64,000 bases of DNA from NCBI RefSeq assembly GCF_049727805.1, contig NZ_JBCNYA010000001.1:124001-188000 (forward strand). The letters are read 5' to 3'. This DNA comes from Frateuria_A sp049727805. Lineage in GTDB: Bacteria > Pseudomonadota > Gammaproteobacteria > Xanthomonadales > Rhodanobacteraceae. The translations under genes were made by a program, and so were the position numbers. Of this stretch, positions 36,798-45,774 are shown piece after piece (position 1 is the stretch's first letter; every line of letters begins with the position of its first letter). The notes under the pieces were generated by a model. That model was given only the letters and a program-made list of their open reading frames with translations, was not told the origin of the DNA and searched no databases.

Positions 36798-39700
36798 GTG
36801 AATCGCGTATACCAACTCGTGTGGAACCGTGACCTGCGCGTCGTCCAGGTCGTGTCCGAGCTTTCGTCATCGAACCATGATCTTGCCGTGGGTGGCGAAT
36901 CCACCGCGCCCCGACTTCGGCTCCTGTGGGGCGCCATGCTTGCCACGGGCCTCTGGGCTTTCGGCACGCCGGCCCTGGCCCAGGTGTGCCAGCCAACCGA
37001 TACCCGGGCCTGCAGCGCACAAGGCGGCGCGCCGACAGCCGATTCTCGGGCCGGCGCGGGCGGCGCCGGCAACGGGCAGGGAGGAGGCGCGGTCGTCTTG
37101 TCCGGATTCGTGCCAATACCGGGCGGTTTACCGGCTAGTGGGACCGGTGGCGAAGGTGCGACGGGGCAGGACGGGACCGATGGCGGCGCGGGCGGCGGTG
37201 GCGGCGCGCCCGGCACGGGCAGCGGTAACGTGTGGGCGGGAGTTCGCGGCACCGACGGCGCGGATGCACCGCGTGCGCCGGGCGGCGGTGGCGGCGGTGG
37301 CTCGGGTATCTGGACGGCTGACGCGTCCCGCGATTTCGTTGCAGGCTCCGTCGTCACCGGCGGAGATGGCGGCAACGGCGGTAACCCGTCCGCCAGCAGC
37401 GCCGCCGGTGGTGGCGGTGGCGGCGGCGGCGGAGTCGGCCTGGCCGACACCGTGGATGGATTCACGGCCACGATCCAGTCTGGTGCTTCGATCGTTGGAG
37501 GTGCCGGTGGCGCGGGCGGCTCCCAGTCGGTCGGCCCGGCCATCGGTGGCGGCGGTGGTGGCGGTGGCGATGGCTTGCTGCTCTTCGGTGTCAACGCGAA
37601 CATCGACAATTCGGGCACGATCCACGGCGGTGCCGGCGGTGCTGGGGGCACGAGCAGTATCAGCGGCAATGCCGGTGACGCCGGTGCCGGCATAAACGCA
37701 TTGAACGCCGGTCTCATCGTGACCAACAACGCCGGCGGCACCATCCAGGGCGGTGCGGGCACCGGCAATGGCGCGGCGGGCACTGGCATCGTCACGCGTG
37801 GCGGTGCTTCGCTGACGAACGCCGGTACGATCGCCGGCGGCCTGGCCGCCGGTGGCGGAGGCGCACGTGCTTCCGCCGTACTGTTCAACGGTGCTGGAAA
37901 CCAGTTGCACCTGCAGAGCGGATCGATCATCCAGGGCGCGCTCGAGGTGGCCGACGGCGGCGCGGCGGAGGTCATCTCGGCGGCCAGCAATTCCATCGAT
38001 GCGGTGAAGCTCGATGGCGACACCCTCGGTGCGCAGATCATGTTCGAGCCGGATGCCGTCAGCCCGGGTGCGCTGGAGGTCAAATCGATCACCGGCACCG
38101 GCGACGTCAAGAGCCAGGGCAACAATGCGCCGTTCACGTTCGACCATATCGACATCGATGGCTCGGTGACCTTGAACCATGCGGGTGTCACGGGGCTCGG
38201 CGGATCGATCATCTCCACGGGGCCGCAGGCGTTCGTCGCCCGGCTCACATTGCTGACCGACAGCTCCCTGGAGAGCCAGTCGACCATCGGTGTCTCAAGC
38301 ACGATCGACGGTGCGCACTCGCTTGTCGTCTCCACACCGGCCGCATTGACGTTGAATGGCAACATCGGTCTCACGGCGAGGCTGACGAGCCTGACGAGCA
38401 GTTCCGCCACGCTTGCCATCAAGGGTGTGCGCGCCGGCGCCATCGACCTGACGACGACCGGCGGCTCGATCACGCAAGGCGGCGCATTCGACATCACGGG
38501 AACGAGCAACTTCAACGCCGGCACCCACGACGTACTGCTGTCGAACGCGAACAGCTTCGGCGGAAACGTCACGGCGACGGGTAACAATATCGCCATCCAC
38601 GCCGCGAGCGACCTGGCGATCGGAAGCATCGCCAGCGGGGCGGCAGGCAACATCAGCCTCACCAGCGACGGTGTCCTCACCCTGCCCATGAGCCTGACGA
38701 CCACGGGGAACATCTCGCTCGCCTCGAACGGAGGGGTGCTCGCGCCGACCGCGCAACTCCAGGGTGGTTCGGTCACCCTTACCGGCGATGCCGGTGTCAC
38801 CTTATCCAGCAGCGTCATCACGCCGGGCGCGCTGACGCTCGATACGGGGACCAGCGGCAACGTGCTCCAGGTCGGCAATGGCGTCAGCGCGGGCGAGCTT
38901 GTCGCGGATGTTTCCGGGACGCTGAGCCTCACCTCCGCCTCCAATGCGATCCAGACGCTGGGCGACATTTCGGCGAATGCCTTCGTGTTGTCCAATGCGA
39001 TCGCCTCGACCGTGACGGGCGACGTATCCGCCCAGTCCATCCAGTTCAACGCACCGCTGGGCCTCACGGTGACCGGCTCGGTCGACGGCGGCGCGGGCAC
39101 GGGCACGCTTCTCGGCGCTTCGACCTCGCTGACCGTGGGCAATGGCGGCACCGCCGGCAGCTTGAGCGGCAACGTGACGGACAATGGCATCCTGGCCTTC
39201 GACCGCTCGGACACGGTCAATTTCGCCGACACCCTCGCAGGTTCGGGGCAGCTGGTGCAGAAGGGCAGCGGCACGCTGCTGTTCGACGGCGACGGTTCGA
39301 CGTTCGCCGGCAGCACGCAGGTGCAGGCAGGCACGCTGATCGTCGGTGGCACGGCGGGTAGCACCGCCACGCTTGCCGGGAACGTCGACGTGGCTGCCGA
39401 CGCGGCCCTTGGCGGGCACGGCAGCATCGACGGCAACGTGAGCATGGCCAACGGTTCGGTGTTGTCGCCGGGCCACTCCGTCGGCACGCTCAGCGTGAAT
39501 GGCGACCTCTCGATGGCGCAAGGCAGCTCGATGGACGTCGAGCTGGGCGCGGCCGGCGCAGGCGACAAGGTCGCCGTGGACGGAAACCTCGCTTTGAACG
39601 GCGTGACGGTCGACGTCAGCGACGTCGGCGGGATGGGGCCGGGCGTCTACACGATCTTCTCCTATACCGGCGCCTTGACCGAAACCAACGGCGGCCTGGC

Positions 39701-42494
39701 GTTCGGGGCGACACCCGCGGGGCATGCCCTGCAGCTGGTGACGCTACTCGGGAGCAAGCAGATCAATATCCTGGATGTCTCGAACACCACGCTGAACTTC
39801 TGGAACGCCAACGGTCTCGCCAGCGGCGCGCAGATGGGTGGCGGCGACGGCACCTGGTCCACCACCTCGCCGAACTGGACCGACGCGGCCGGCAGCATCA
39901 CCGGCATGATGACGCCGCAGCCGGGTCTCGCGGTGTTCGGCGGCGCGCCGGGCACGGTGACGGTGGACGGCACCGACGGACAGGTCGCCGCGAACGGGCT
40001 GCAGTTCCTCACCGACGGCTATCACATGACGGGCGACTCGGTGGCGCTGACGTGGTCGAGTGGCACGCCGGTGATTCGCGTCGGCGACGGCAGCGAATCG
40101 ACGGCGGGCTATGTCGCGACCATCGACAACGTGCTCACGGGCACGCAAGGCCTGGCGAAGAACGATGCCGGCACGCTGGTGCTCAATGGTGCCAACACCT
40201 ACATGGGCGAGACCACGGTCAATGGCGGCACGCTGTCCGTCGGCGATGACGGCAATCTTGGCGCCGCGGCCAACGGCGTGATGCTGAACGGCGGCGCCCT
40301 GCGTGTCACGGGTACCGCTTATGACGCCACGACCCGCGCATTGACGCTCGCCAGCGGCGGGGCGGTGGATATCGCCGACGCGGCTAACGCGTTCGCCTGG
40401 AACGGCACCATTGCCGGCAGCGGCGCGCTGGAGAAGCGCGGTGCGGGCACACTGGCGCTCGACCATGCCAATGCGTACACCGGCGGCACCCTGGTCACGC
40501 AAGGAACGTTGCGCCTGGGTGACAGCGGCGCGATCGGTTCCGGCGCCCTGGCGCTGGCCAGTGGCACGACACTGGACCTCGCGACGGATGGCCTCGCGCT
40601 GTCCAATGCGGTGAGCGTGGCAGGTGCCTCGACCGTCCACGTGAACGCTTCCGGCGCGGCGACGCTGAGCGGTGTCGTGGCCGATGGAACATCGGTGGGA
40701 AGCCTCACCAAGAACGGCGCGGGCGAGCTGCGCCTGACCGGCAACAATACCTATACCGGCACGACGACGATCGCCGCGGGCACGCTGCACATCGGCGAGG
40801 GTGGTACGACAGGCTCGGTCACCGGCGATATCGTCGACCACGGTGCGCTGATCCTCGATCGCTCCGACGACGTGACCTATGCCGGTGTCCTGTCCGGCGA
40901 AGGGTCGTTCCGCAAACTCGGCGGCAGCGCCTTGCACCTGACCGGAGACAGCAGTGCCTTCACGGGCACGACCGAGGTGACGGCGGGCACGTTGCAACTG
41001 GACGGCAAGCTCGGCGGCGATCTTTCCATGGCCAGCGGCACCGTGCTTTCGGGCAGGGGCACGGGTGGCAACGCCGTGCTCCGATCAGGGGCGGAGGTAT
41101 CGCCGGGCGGGCAGGGGACCACGGGAACGCTTGCGTTCACCGGCGACCTGACCATGGCTGCAGGCACGCGCTACACCGTTGACGTGACCGATGCGGGGAA
41201 GAGCGATCATCTCGACGTCGGTGGGCACGCCAGCCTGCAGGGTGGGTCGGTGGTGAGCCTGGGCACCGGTGGGAACTGGAACACCTCGACCACGTATACG
41301 ATCCTCTCGGCAGCCAATGGCGTCACGGGCAGCTTCGGGCGTGTGTCCACGGATCTCGCCTTCCTTACGCCATCGCTGGCTTACACGGCCAATGCGGTGA
41401 ACCTCACGCTCATCCGCAATGCGGTCGCGTTCCCGGACGTCGCGGTCACGCGCAACGAGCGCGCGACCGCGGGTGCGGTCGAGGCTTTGGGAGCGGGCGC
41501 GGCCGCCTACGATGCAATCCTGCGTCTCGACGCCGCGGACGCCCGTGTGGCCTTCGACAGCCTCTCCGGCGAGATCCACGCCAGCGTGCGCACGGCCATC
41601 GCCGACGACCAGCGCTACCAGCTCGAGGCGATCAACACCCATCTGCTGAGTACGGCTGCCGCAGGCGAAAGCGAAGGCGTATCCACCTGGGCCTCAGGCT
41701 GGGGCCATTGGGGCAACCACGATGGCGACGGCAACGCCGCGCGCATGAACGCCAACGGCGGTGGCTTGCTGGTAGGCGCGGATACCGTCGTGGGCCAGTC
41801 GACGCGAGTGGGCTTTGCGCTGGGCCGCGGCCAGATTTCGGCCTCGGTACCGGCGCGCGACGCGTCGGCCGACGTCCGCACGCATACGGCGGGGCTGTAC
41901 GCCGGCGGCCGCGAAGGGGCCTTCCAGTGGCAGGCGGGCGCCCTGTACGGGCAGCAGGACATTCGCACGCATCGCGGCGTTTCCGTTGGCGATGTCGCCG
42001 CCCGCGTGGAAAGCGACGATGACGGCCACGCGGCACAGGGTTATGTCGAAGGCGCTTATGTGTTCGACGGCTCGCGCGGTTCCTGGGCACCGTTCGTCAA
42101 CGTGGCGTACCAGCAGTTGCGTACGCCCACGATCCACGAGCATGGCTCGTTCGGCGCGCTGGATATCGACTCGGACCGTTCAAGCCAGACCTTCGGCACC
42201 CTGGGGTTGCGCGGCGAGATGAAGCTGGGCGATGCCGGTACGGCACTGTTCGGAAGCGTCGGCTGGCAGCATGCCTGGGGCGATGTGGATTCGGCAGCGC
42301 AGATGCACTTCGCCGGTGGCGGCGCCGCGTTCGCCATCCAGGGTGTGCCCATTGCCGACGACGCGGGAACGATCAGCGCGGGGCTACGGTTCCGGCCGTC
42401 TTCGGCGGTCACGATCGACGCGACGTATAGCGGGCAGTTTGCTTCGGACGCAAAGGACCAGGCGGCACGGATGAGTCTGAACTGGGTGTTCTGA
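36798..42494 (+). CDS. Giant ESPR-type autotransporter adhesin (type Va)
   Basis: About 1898 aa from GTG 36798. The N-terminus MNRVYQLVWNRDLRVVQVVSEL is an extended signal peptide region (ESPR), followed by a signal sequence ending AFGTPALAQ. A Gly-rich stretch (GGGGGGGSG types, about 70-270) precedes a long beta-helical passenger with autotransporter-associated repeats such as GSGTLLFDGDGSTFAGSTQVQAG and GAGTLALDHANAYTGGTLVTQG. The last ~290 residues form the barrel (AEGVSTWASGWGHWGNHDG to RMSLNWVF). Secreted to the surface; probable adhesin or biofilm factor. Confidence 0.93.
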   Translation: MNRVYQLVWNRDLRVVQVVSELSSSNHDLAVGGESTAPRLRLLWGAMLATGLWAFGTPALAQVCQPTDTRACSAQGGAPTADSRAGAGGAGNGQGGGAVVLSGFVPIPGGLPASGTGGEGATGQDGTDGGAGGGGGAPGTGSGNVWAGVRGTDGADAPRAPGGGGGGGSGIWTADASRDFVAGSVVTGGDGGNGGNPSASSAAGGGGGGGGGVGLADTVDGFTATIQSGASIVGGAGGAGGSQSVGPAIGGGGGGGGDGLLLFGVNANIDNSGTIHGGAGGAGGTSSISGNAGDAGAGINALNAGLIVTNNAGGTIQGGAGTGNGAAGTGIVTRGGASLTNAGTIAGGLAAGGGGARASAVLFNGAGNQLHLQSGSIIQGALEVADGGAAEVISAASNSIDAVKLDGDTLGAQIMFEPDAVSPGALEVKSITGTGDVKSQGNNAPFTFDHIDIDGSVTLNHAGVTGLGGSIISTGPQAFVARLTLLTDSSLESQSTIGVSSTIDGAHSLVVSTPAALTLNGNIGLTARLTSLTSSSATLAIKGVRAGAIDLTTTGGSITQGGAFDITGTSNFNAGTHDVLLSNANSFGGNVTATGNNIAIHAASDLAIGSIASGAAGNISLTSDGVLTLPMSLTTTGNISLASNGGVLAPTAQLQGGSVTLTGDAGVTLSSSVITPGALTLDTGTSGNVLQVGNGVSAGELVADVSGTLSLTSASNAIQTLGDISANAFVLSNAIASTVTGDVSAQSIQFNAPLGLTVTGSVDGGAGTGTLLGASTSLTVGNGGTAGSLSGNVTDNGILAFDRSDTVNFADTLAGSGQLVQKGSGTLLFDGDGSTFAGSTQVQAGTLIVGGTAGSTATLAGNVDVAADAALGGHGSIDGNVSMANGSVLSPGHSVGTLSVNGDLSMAQGSSMDVELGAAGAGDKVAVDGNLALNGVTVDVSDVGGMGPGVYTIFSYTGALTETNGGLAFGATPAGHALQLVTLLGSKQINILDVSNTTLNFWNANGLASGAQMGGGDGTWSTTSPNWTDAAGSITGMMTPQPGLAVFGGAPGTVTVDGTDGQVAANGLQFLTDGYHMTGDSVALTWSSGTPVIRVGDGSESTAGYVATIDNVLTGTQGLAKNDAGTLVLNGANTYMGETTVNGGTLSVGDDGNLGAAANGVMLNGGALRVTGTAYDATTRALTLASGGAVDIADAANAFAWNGTIAGSGALEKRGAGTLALDHANAYTGGTLVTQGTLRLGDSGAIGSGALALASGTTLDLATDGLALSNAVSVAGASTVHVNASGAATLSGVVADGTSVGSLTKNGAGELRLTGNNTYTGTTTIAAGTLHIGEGGTTGSVTGDIVDHGALILDRSDDVTYAGVLSGEGSFRKLGGSALHLTGDSSAFTGTTEVTAGTLQLDGKLGGDLSMASGTVLSGRGTGGNAVLRSGAEVSPGGQGTTGTLAFTGDLTMAAGTRYTVDVTDAGKSDHLDVGGHASLQGGSVVSLGTGGNWNTSTTYTILSAANGVTGSFGRVSTDLAFLTPSLAYTANAVNLTLIRNAVAFPDVAVTRNERATAGAVEALGAGAAAYDAILRLDAADARVAFDSLSGEIHASVRTAIADDQRYQLEAINTHLLSTAAAGESEGVSTWASGWGHWGNHDGDGNAARMNANGGGLLVGADTVVGQSTRVGFALGRGQISASVPARDASADVRTHTAGLYAGGREGAFQWQAGALYGQQDIRTHRGVSVGDVAARVESDDDGHAAQGYVEGAYVFDGSRGSWAPFVNVAYQQLRTPTIHEHGSFGALDIDSDRSSQTFGTLGLRGEMKLGDAGTALFGSVGWQHAWGDVDSAAQMHFAGGGAAFAIQGVPIADDAGTISAGLRFRPSSAVTIDATYSGQFASDAKDQAARMSLNWVF

Positions 42495-42512
42495 TCATCC
42501 GGGCGGAAAAGC

Positions 42513-42532
42513 GGGAGGCTCGAGAGCCTCCC
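42513..42532 (+). terminator. Hairpin after the autotransporter gene
   Basis: GGGAGGCT/AGCCTCCC with loop CGAG, 18 bp after the stop codon. The tail GTATTGCATG is not T-rich, so it may be a weak or bidirectional terminator. Confidence 0.6.
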
Positions 42533-42587
42533 GTATTGCATGAAGCAGCGAGTTTCATCCGGGCAGTCGGCTCGGGCGACGACAGGC

Positions 42588-42628
42588 GGCGTGAGCAAGC
42601 CGGGCCAGTCAATTGCGCATAATGTCTA
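42588..42628. repeat. attL of the inovirus prophage (dif half-site)
   Basis: A 41-bp imperfect direct repeat (37 of 41 identical) of 50388-50428. The last 19 bp, CAATTGCGCATAATGTCTA, are identical and contain a XerC arm (ATTGCGCATAA) plus the central TGTCTA. The right arm differs from dif, as expected for the phage-side hybrid. Confidence 0.85.
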
Positions 42629-42983
42629 CAGAGGACGTTTGACCAGCCGTGAGGCTGACGTGATTGGGTGCCGCATGGACGTCTAGACGTCCAAACGAAA
42701 CGGTTAGTGCAATTGCCGCAGCTGTCTGCGCAAGCCGAAGCCACACCTTGCGGGCCTCTGGCGTTCGTGCTCTTTCGGCCTCGATCAGCGGTAGCCAGTG
42801 CCTTAGCTGCTCACCTGTTTTCGTGCACATTTTTTCGACGCTGTCCGCGTCGGGATGCGCTTGCCCGTTCCGCCACTTGCTGACCGCTGCGCGGGTCACG
42901 TCGAGTGAGATTGCGCAGGCGTTGTCGGAAAGGATTGCGCACGCGGCCTTGTATTTGTCGAGCAGCTGAATCGTGGCATTCAT
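42609..42983 (-). CDS. Inovirus repressor-like HTH protein (DUF3693 type)
   Basis: 124 aa. Residues 3-60 form an XRE-like helix-turn-helix (LLDKYKAACAILSDNACAISLDVTRAAVSKWRNGQAHPDADSVEKM), followed by a hydrophobic helix (LAQTAAAIALTVSFG). This organisation is known from Xanthomonas and related filamentous phages. It is divergent from the phage early genes, with palindromic operators between, so it probably keeps the prophage quiet. Its last codons (DIMRN, stop) are formed by the att sequence itself. Confidence 0.8.
   Translation of the reverse strand: MNATIQLLDKYKAACAILSDNACAISLDVTRAAVSKWRNGQAHPDADSVEKMCTKTGEQLRHWLPLIEAERARTPEARKVWLRLAQTAAAIALTVSFGRLDVHAAPNHVSLTAGQTSSVDIMRN
42676..42693. 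repeat. 18-bp perfect palindrome inside the repressor gene
   Basis: TGGACGTCTAGACGTCCA is a perfect inverted repeat in the coding region for the C-terminus of the repressor. It shares its arms (TGGACGT/ACGTCCA) with the hairpin at 15101-15118. Function unknown; could be a protein binding site or RNA hairpin. Confidence 0.6.
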
Positions 42984-43003
42984 GTAACACCCCAGTTGAC
43001 AGA

Positions 43004-43052
43004 CCTGTCACAGGGGAATATACATGCGCCCGACGTCACAGGGCCTGTGACG
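43004..43052. promoter_or_regulatory. Paired operator-like palindromes between repressor and early genes
   Basis: Site 1 is CCTGTCACAGG (43004-43014). Site 2 is CGTCACAGG-G-CCTGTGACG (43034-43052), 9-bp perfect arms around one G. Both share the CACAGG/CCTGTG core and lie in the divergent gap between the repressor and the first early gene, the expected place for a lysogeny switch. Confidence 0.7.
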
Positions 43053-43067
43053 GACAGGGGCCAATTC

Positions 43068-43187
43068 ATGCATGCGCTAGCCGCTCTCCCGTTCCTCGTA
43101 GCTGCCTTCTGGCTCGGAACCCTCGTTTCTCCCTTCCGTGATCTGGTTGCCCGTCAGCGGGCCACGCTGGAAGGGGTGCGCCGGTGA
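43068..43187 (+). CDS. Small inovirus membrane protein
   Basis: 39 aa, MHALAALPFLVAAFWLGTLV then a basic tail FRDLVARQRATLEGVRR. One transmembrane helix. The ATG at 43068 has AGGGG six bases upstream, better supported than the earlier in-frame codon at 42996. First gene of the rightward phage transcript; its stop overlaps the next GTG. Role unknown. Confidence 0.65.
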   Translation: MHALAALPFLVAAFWLGTLVSPFRDLVARQRATLEGVRR

Positions 43188-43384
43188 GTACCTGTCCCAA
43201 CTGCGGCGGCGAAGAGCTGCAAGAGCTGGGCGATTCCAGCAACGCCTACTGCACCGACTGCGACGAGGTGGTTGAGCCCGTCGATGACGCGGAAGCGCTG
43301 GGCGAGTTCTGGTGTGACACCTGCGGCGACATGCGGCCCGTCGATGACGATCTGTGCTGCCTGCGCTGCGGTGACCACGTATGA
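43184..43384 (+). CDS. Inovirus zinc-ribbon protein
   Basis: 66 aa with four CxxC pairs: CPNC (residues 4-7), CTDC, CDTC and CLRC, i.e. two zinc-ribbon-like knuckles in an acidic context. Starts at GTG 43184, overlapping the previous stop. Small zinc-binding proteins are common in filamentous phages, with unknown or host-modifying roles. The next ATG (43381) overlaps its stop. Confidence 0.7.
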   Translation: MSTCPNCGGEELQELGDSSNAYCTDCDEVVEPVDDAEALGEFWCDTCGDMRPVDDDLCCLRCGDHV

Positions 43385-43491
43385 ACGCCGCGTTCGGCCT
43401 GCTGCTGCTCTACGTGTTCCTGCTCGGCACGCTTGAGCTGTTCCGGCGCGTGCGTTCGCTGCTGCGCTGGCTGTTCCGGCGGCATGCGTGA
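43381..43491 (+). CDS. 36-aa inovirus membrane protein
   Basis: MNAAFGLLLLYVFLLGTLEL followed by a strongly basic tail (FRRVRSLLRWLFRRHA). One membrane helix with cytoplasmic positive charges. The start overlaps the zinc-ribbon gene (GTATGA) and the stop overlaps the next start (TGATG), which supports translation. Role unknown. Confidence 0.65.
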   Translation: MNAAFGLLLLYVFLLGTLELFRRVRSLLRWLFRRHA

Positions 43492-43742
43492 TGGGCGCGC
43501 CGGTCCGCATCGCCTCGGAAACCTCGGCCGCGTTCGATGCGCGGCTGTCGGCGCACCTGGGCGCGTTGCAGCGCTGCGCGGCGCCGGCCGTCGAAGTGCC
43601 TGCTGCGCTGGTCTACGCGGAGGGCGTGACAGCGGGCTTGTCGCTGGCTATCGCCGCGTTGCAGCGGCGCGAGCGGATCATCGATCACCTGTCGCGCTGG
43701 GAGTCGCGCCTGCGTGGTGAGCGGGAGCGCTGCCATGGCTGA
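43491..43742 (+). CDS. Inovirus hypothetical protein
   Basis: 83 aa from ATG 43491 (a GTG directly before it is possible). Predicted mostly alpha-helical and soluble: ETSAAFDARLSAHLGALQRC then ALVYAEGVTAGLSLAIAALQRRERIIDHLSRWE. It overlaps the following gene by 8 bp. No recognised domain. Position before the replication gene suggests a small early function. Confidence 0.6.
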   Translation: MGAPVRIASETSAAFDARLSAHLGALQRCAAPAVEVPAALVYAEGVTAGLSLAIAALQRRERIIDHLSRWESRLRGERERCHG

Positions 43743-43938
43743 CAGTGCACTGAGCGAGCTTGGCGGGCTCCTGGGCGATCTGGCCGACGTGCATGCCTGC
43801 GCGGGCCATCCCAACATCGAAGCAGCGCTGTTGCAGTGCCGCTTGATCCTTATCGAAGCCTGCGTGGACGACGGCGTGGAGCTGGATTTCTCGCAGCTCG
43901 GCGTCGAGTTCGGAGTGATCGATGACGGCGCCCACTGA
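43735..43938 (+). CDS. Inovirus hypothetical protein
   Basis: 67 aa from ATG 43735: ALSELGGLLGDLADVHACAG, then LLQCRLILIEACVDDGVELDFSQLGVEFGVID. Acidic and helical; no recognised family. It overlaps both neighbours (8 bp with the preceding gene, 17 bp with rep), so it is part of the compact early operon. Confidence 0.6.
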   Translation: MADSALSELGGLLGDLADVHACAGHPNIEAALLQCRLILIEACVDDGVELDFSQLGVEFGVIDDGAH

Positions 43939-45058
43939 GCCGCGCCGGCACGTCCGCGACTCTCTCGGGCATGTCGCCTTCGTGCCGCTCGACGGGGCGA
44001 CGATCAAGCGCATTGAAGGGCAGGGGGCCGGCGTGCCGCCTGTCGATCTGTGTCCACCTGACGTACTGAACCGCGAGCTAGGTCCTGCGCCGCTCGCGAT
44101 GCGCCGTTGGGAGTCGAGCGCGGCGCGTGCCCTGTGTGCGCTGCGCGCGTCCAGCCTGCGCGAGCGTGTGGCCCAGCAGGACGCGATGGATGCGCCGTTT
44201 AAGGATATGGCGCGCTCGCGTTTCTTCGTGGGCGCAGAGGGCTTTTCCGGCAGCGATGGCGCCGACGCGAGCGCAGCGAGCGGCGGCGGTGTCGCTGCCG
44301 GGCTTGCGGGGCTTGTCACTTCTAAAACAAGTTGCTCAACGGTCCGTGAAGAAGTCGAAATTGATCGGCTCCTTTCTCGGGTCCGTCGCCTGGGCAAAGC
44401 GGTGCGCAACAGCGCCCATGCGCTCGACTCCGCGGCGCATCTGTCCGGTGGTTTTCTCTGGCGCCGGTTGTTCGTCACGCTGACCTATCGCGACGTGGAC
44501 GACTGGAAGCCGCTGCACCTGTCGGCCTTCGCCAAGCACGTGCGCAACTGGTTCAAGCGCAAGGCGCGTGTGCCCATGCGCATGGTGTGGGTGCTGGAGC
44601 TTCAGCAGCGCGGCGCGGTGCACTATCACTGCATGCTGTGGATTCCGGCGCGCTGCCGGTTTCCAGAGCCCGACAAGGCCGGGTGGTGGCGTCACGGCTC
44701 GACCAACGTCGCCGCGCCCAAGGGCGGGATTCAACGTCCGGTCTCCTACATGGCCAAGTACGCCAGCAAGGTCACGCCCGATCAGGCGGGCAGGGTGCCC
44801 AAGGGTGCGCGCATGCATGGCGCGTGCGGGCTCGACGTCGAGGGTAAGCGGTGGGTGCGCTACTGGCGCGCCCCGCTGTTCGCACGCGATGCGCTCGGCG
44901 GCGCGGCGGACATTCGCAAGGTCAACGGCGGCTACATGGACAAGCTTACGGGCGAGTTCGTCGCGTCGCCTTGGAAGGTAACGATAACGCCCGGTGGTCG
45001 GGTGATCGCATGGCGGCTGCTGCCGCAAATCACAGAGGGGAATACCCATGCAAATTGA
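43922..45058 (+). CDS. Inovirus rolling-circle replication initiator (HUH endonuclease)
   Basis: 378 aa. Motif 1 FVTLTYRD, motif 2 the HUH pair H234-Y-H236 in GAVHYHCMLWIP, motif 3 YMAKY with Y276 and Y280 as candidate nicking tyrosines. The N-terminal 140 residues are variable. This is the phage gII-like protein that nicks the plus origin to start rolling-circle replication. It overlaps the ssDNA-binding protein gene by 11 bp. Confidence 0.9.
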   Translation: MTAPTEPRRHVRDSLGHVAFVPLDGATIKRIEGQGAGVPPVDLCPPDVLNRELGPAPLAMRRWESSAARALCALRASSLRERVAQQDAMDAPFKDMARSRFFVGAEGFSGSDGADASAASGGGVAAGLAGLVTSKTSCSTVREEVEIDRLLSRVRRLGKAVRNSAHALDSAAHLSGGFLWRRLFVTLTYRDVDDWKPLHLSAFAKHVRNWFKRKARVPMRMVWVLELQQRGAVHYHCMLWIPARCRFPEPDKAGWWRHGSTNVAAPKGGIQRPVSYMAKYASKVTPDQAGRVPKGARMHGACGLDVEGKRWVRYWRAPLFARDALGGAADIRKVNGGYMDKLTGEFVASPWKVTITPGGRVIAWRLLPQITEGNTHAN

Positions 45059-45323
45059 AATCCTCAAGCGCGAGCCCGAGGCCGCGAAGTTCGAACGCGA
45101 CGGTCAGGTGCGCCACTACTGGAAGCAGTGGGCGACGCTGACCGTCGATGGTCTGCCGACGTCGTTCGAGTTCTCGACCGACGAACCGTTGCCGCCGGGT
45201 CCGGCGGTGCTGTCGCCGAAGTCCTTCGGCGTGGCCAACGGTCGCCTCACGCTCTCGCGTGCGGTGCTGATTCCGCAGGCCGCTGCCGTGCGCACCGCGC
45301 CGGCCGCTGCGGCGTCCAAGTAA
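45048..45323 (+). CDS. Inovirus single-stranded DNA-binding protein (pV-like)
   Basis: 91 aa. MQIEILKREPEAAKFERDGQ then HYWKQWATLTVDGLPTSFEF and PLPPGPAVLSPKSFGVANGRLTLSRAVLIP: the small OB-fold of phage G5P proteins. It coats progeny single strands before Zot-driven extrusion. Position directly behind rep is conserved in the group. The Ala-rich tail is disordered. Confidence 0.85.
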   Translation: MQIEILKREPEAAKFERDGQVRHYWKQWATLTVDGLPTSFEFSTDEPLPPGPAVLSPKSFGVANGRLTLSRAVLIPQAAAVRTAPAAAASK

Positions 45324-45335
45324 GGATTCGCGGCC

Positions 45336-45587
45336 GTGGCGCAGTGCATCTACCTCAACGCTGACGGGACGGTCACGGCGACCGCAGAGAGCCCGGACCA
45401 GTGCCAAGGGTATGTGCTGCTGTCGCGGCCGGAATACGCCTCGACACAAACCTTGCAGTCGTTCCTTGCAATGCCGACTCAGGAGCAAGTGATCGCGGCG
45501 TTCAACGCTGGTGTCGTCTGGCCCGTCTACTTCTACCTCGTGGCGTGGATGGTCGGGACGCTCGCCAATTTCTTCAATCGCAAGTAA
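45336..45587 (+). CDS. Inovirus small coat/membrane protein
   Basis: 83 aa from GTG 45336. A polar N-terminal part with two cysteines (CIYLNADGTVTATAESPDQC) and a membrane helix near the end (VVWPVYFYLVAWMVGTLANFF). It precedes the major coat gene by 12 bp. By position and shape it may be a minor tip protein, but no specific match is recognised. Confidence 0.7.
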   Translation: MAQCIYLNADGTVTATAESPDQCQGYVLLSRPEYASTQTLQSFLAMPTQEQVIAAFNAGVVWPVYFYLVAWMVGTLANFFNRK

Positions 45588-45599
45588 AGGGGTCCAACA

Positions 45600-45746
45600 A
45601 TGGAAGGCATCGATTTCTCCACCGTCCTGGCCGGTCTGGCGGCCACCACCGTCACCGCTGCGATCCTGTCGGCCGGTGCGATCAAGGCCGCGCCCAACTT
45701 CGTGAAGTGGGGTGTGAACAAGCTGGCCGGCTTCTTCGGCCGCTAA
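45600..45746 (+). CDS. Inovirus major coat protein (pVIII-like)
   Basis: 48 aa, MEGIDFSTVLAGLAATTVTA then AILSAGAIKAAPNFVKWGVN and KLAGFFGR. Acidic N-terminus, hydrophobic centre and basic C-terminus, as in major coat proteins that are inserted in the membrane without a cleaved leader (Pf-type). A strong AAAGGGG ribosome site precedes it and a strong terminator follows, consistent with very high expression. Confidence 0.88.
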   Translation: MEGIDFSTVLAGLAATTVTAAILSAGAIKAAPNFVKWGVNKLAGFFGR

Positions 45747-45774
45747 GCCTGGGCGCAGGTCAGGCAACTACGCG

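Noticed and set aside
36572..39568. 998-aa minus-strand frame opposite the autotransporter
   Set aside because: Pro/Ser/Val-rich shadow of the Gly/Thr/Ala-rich passenger. Only the last ~70 residues beyond the autotransporter start look protein-like, and these are reported separately.
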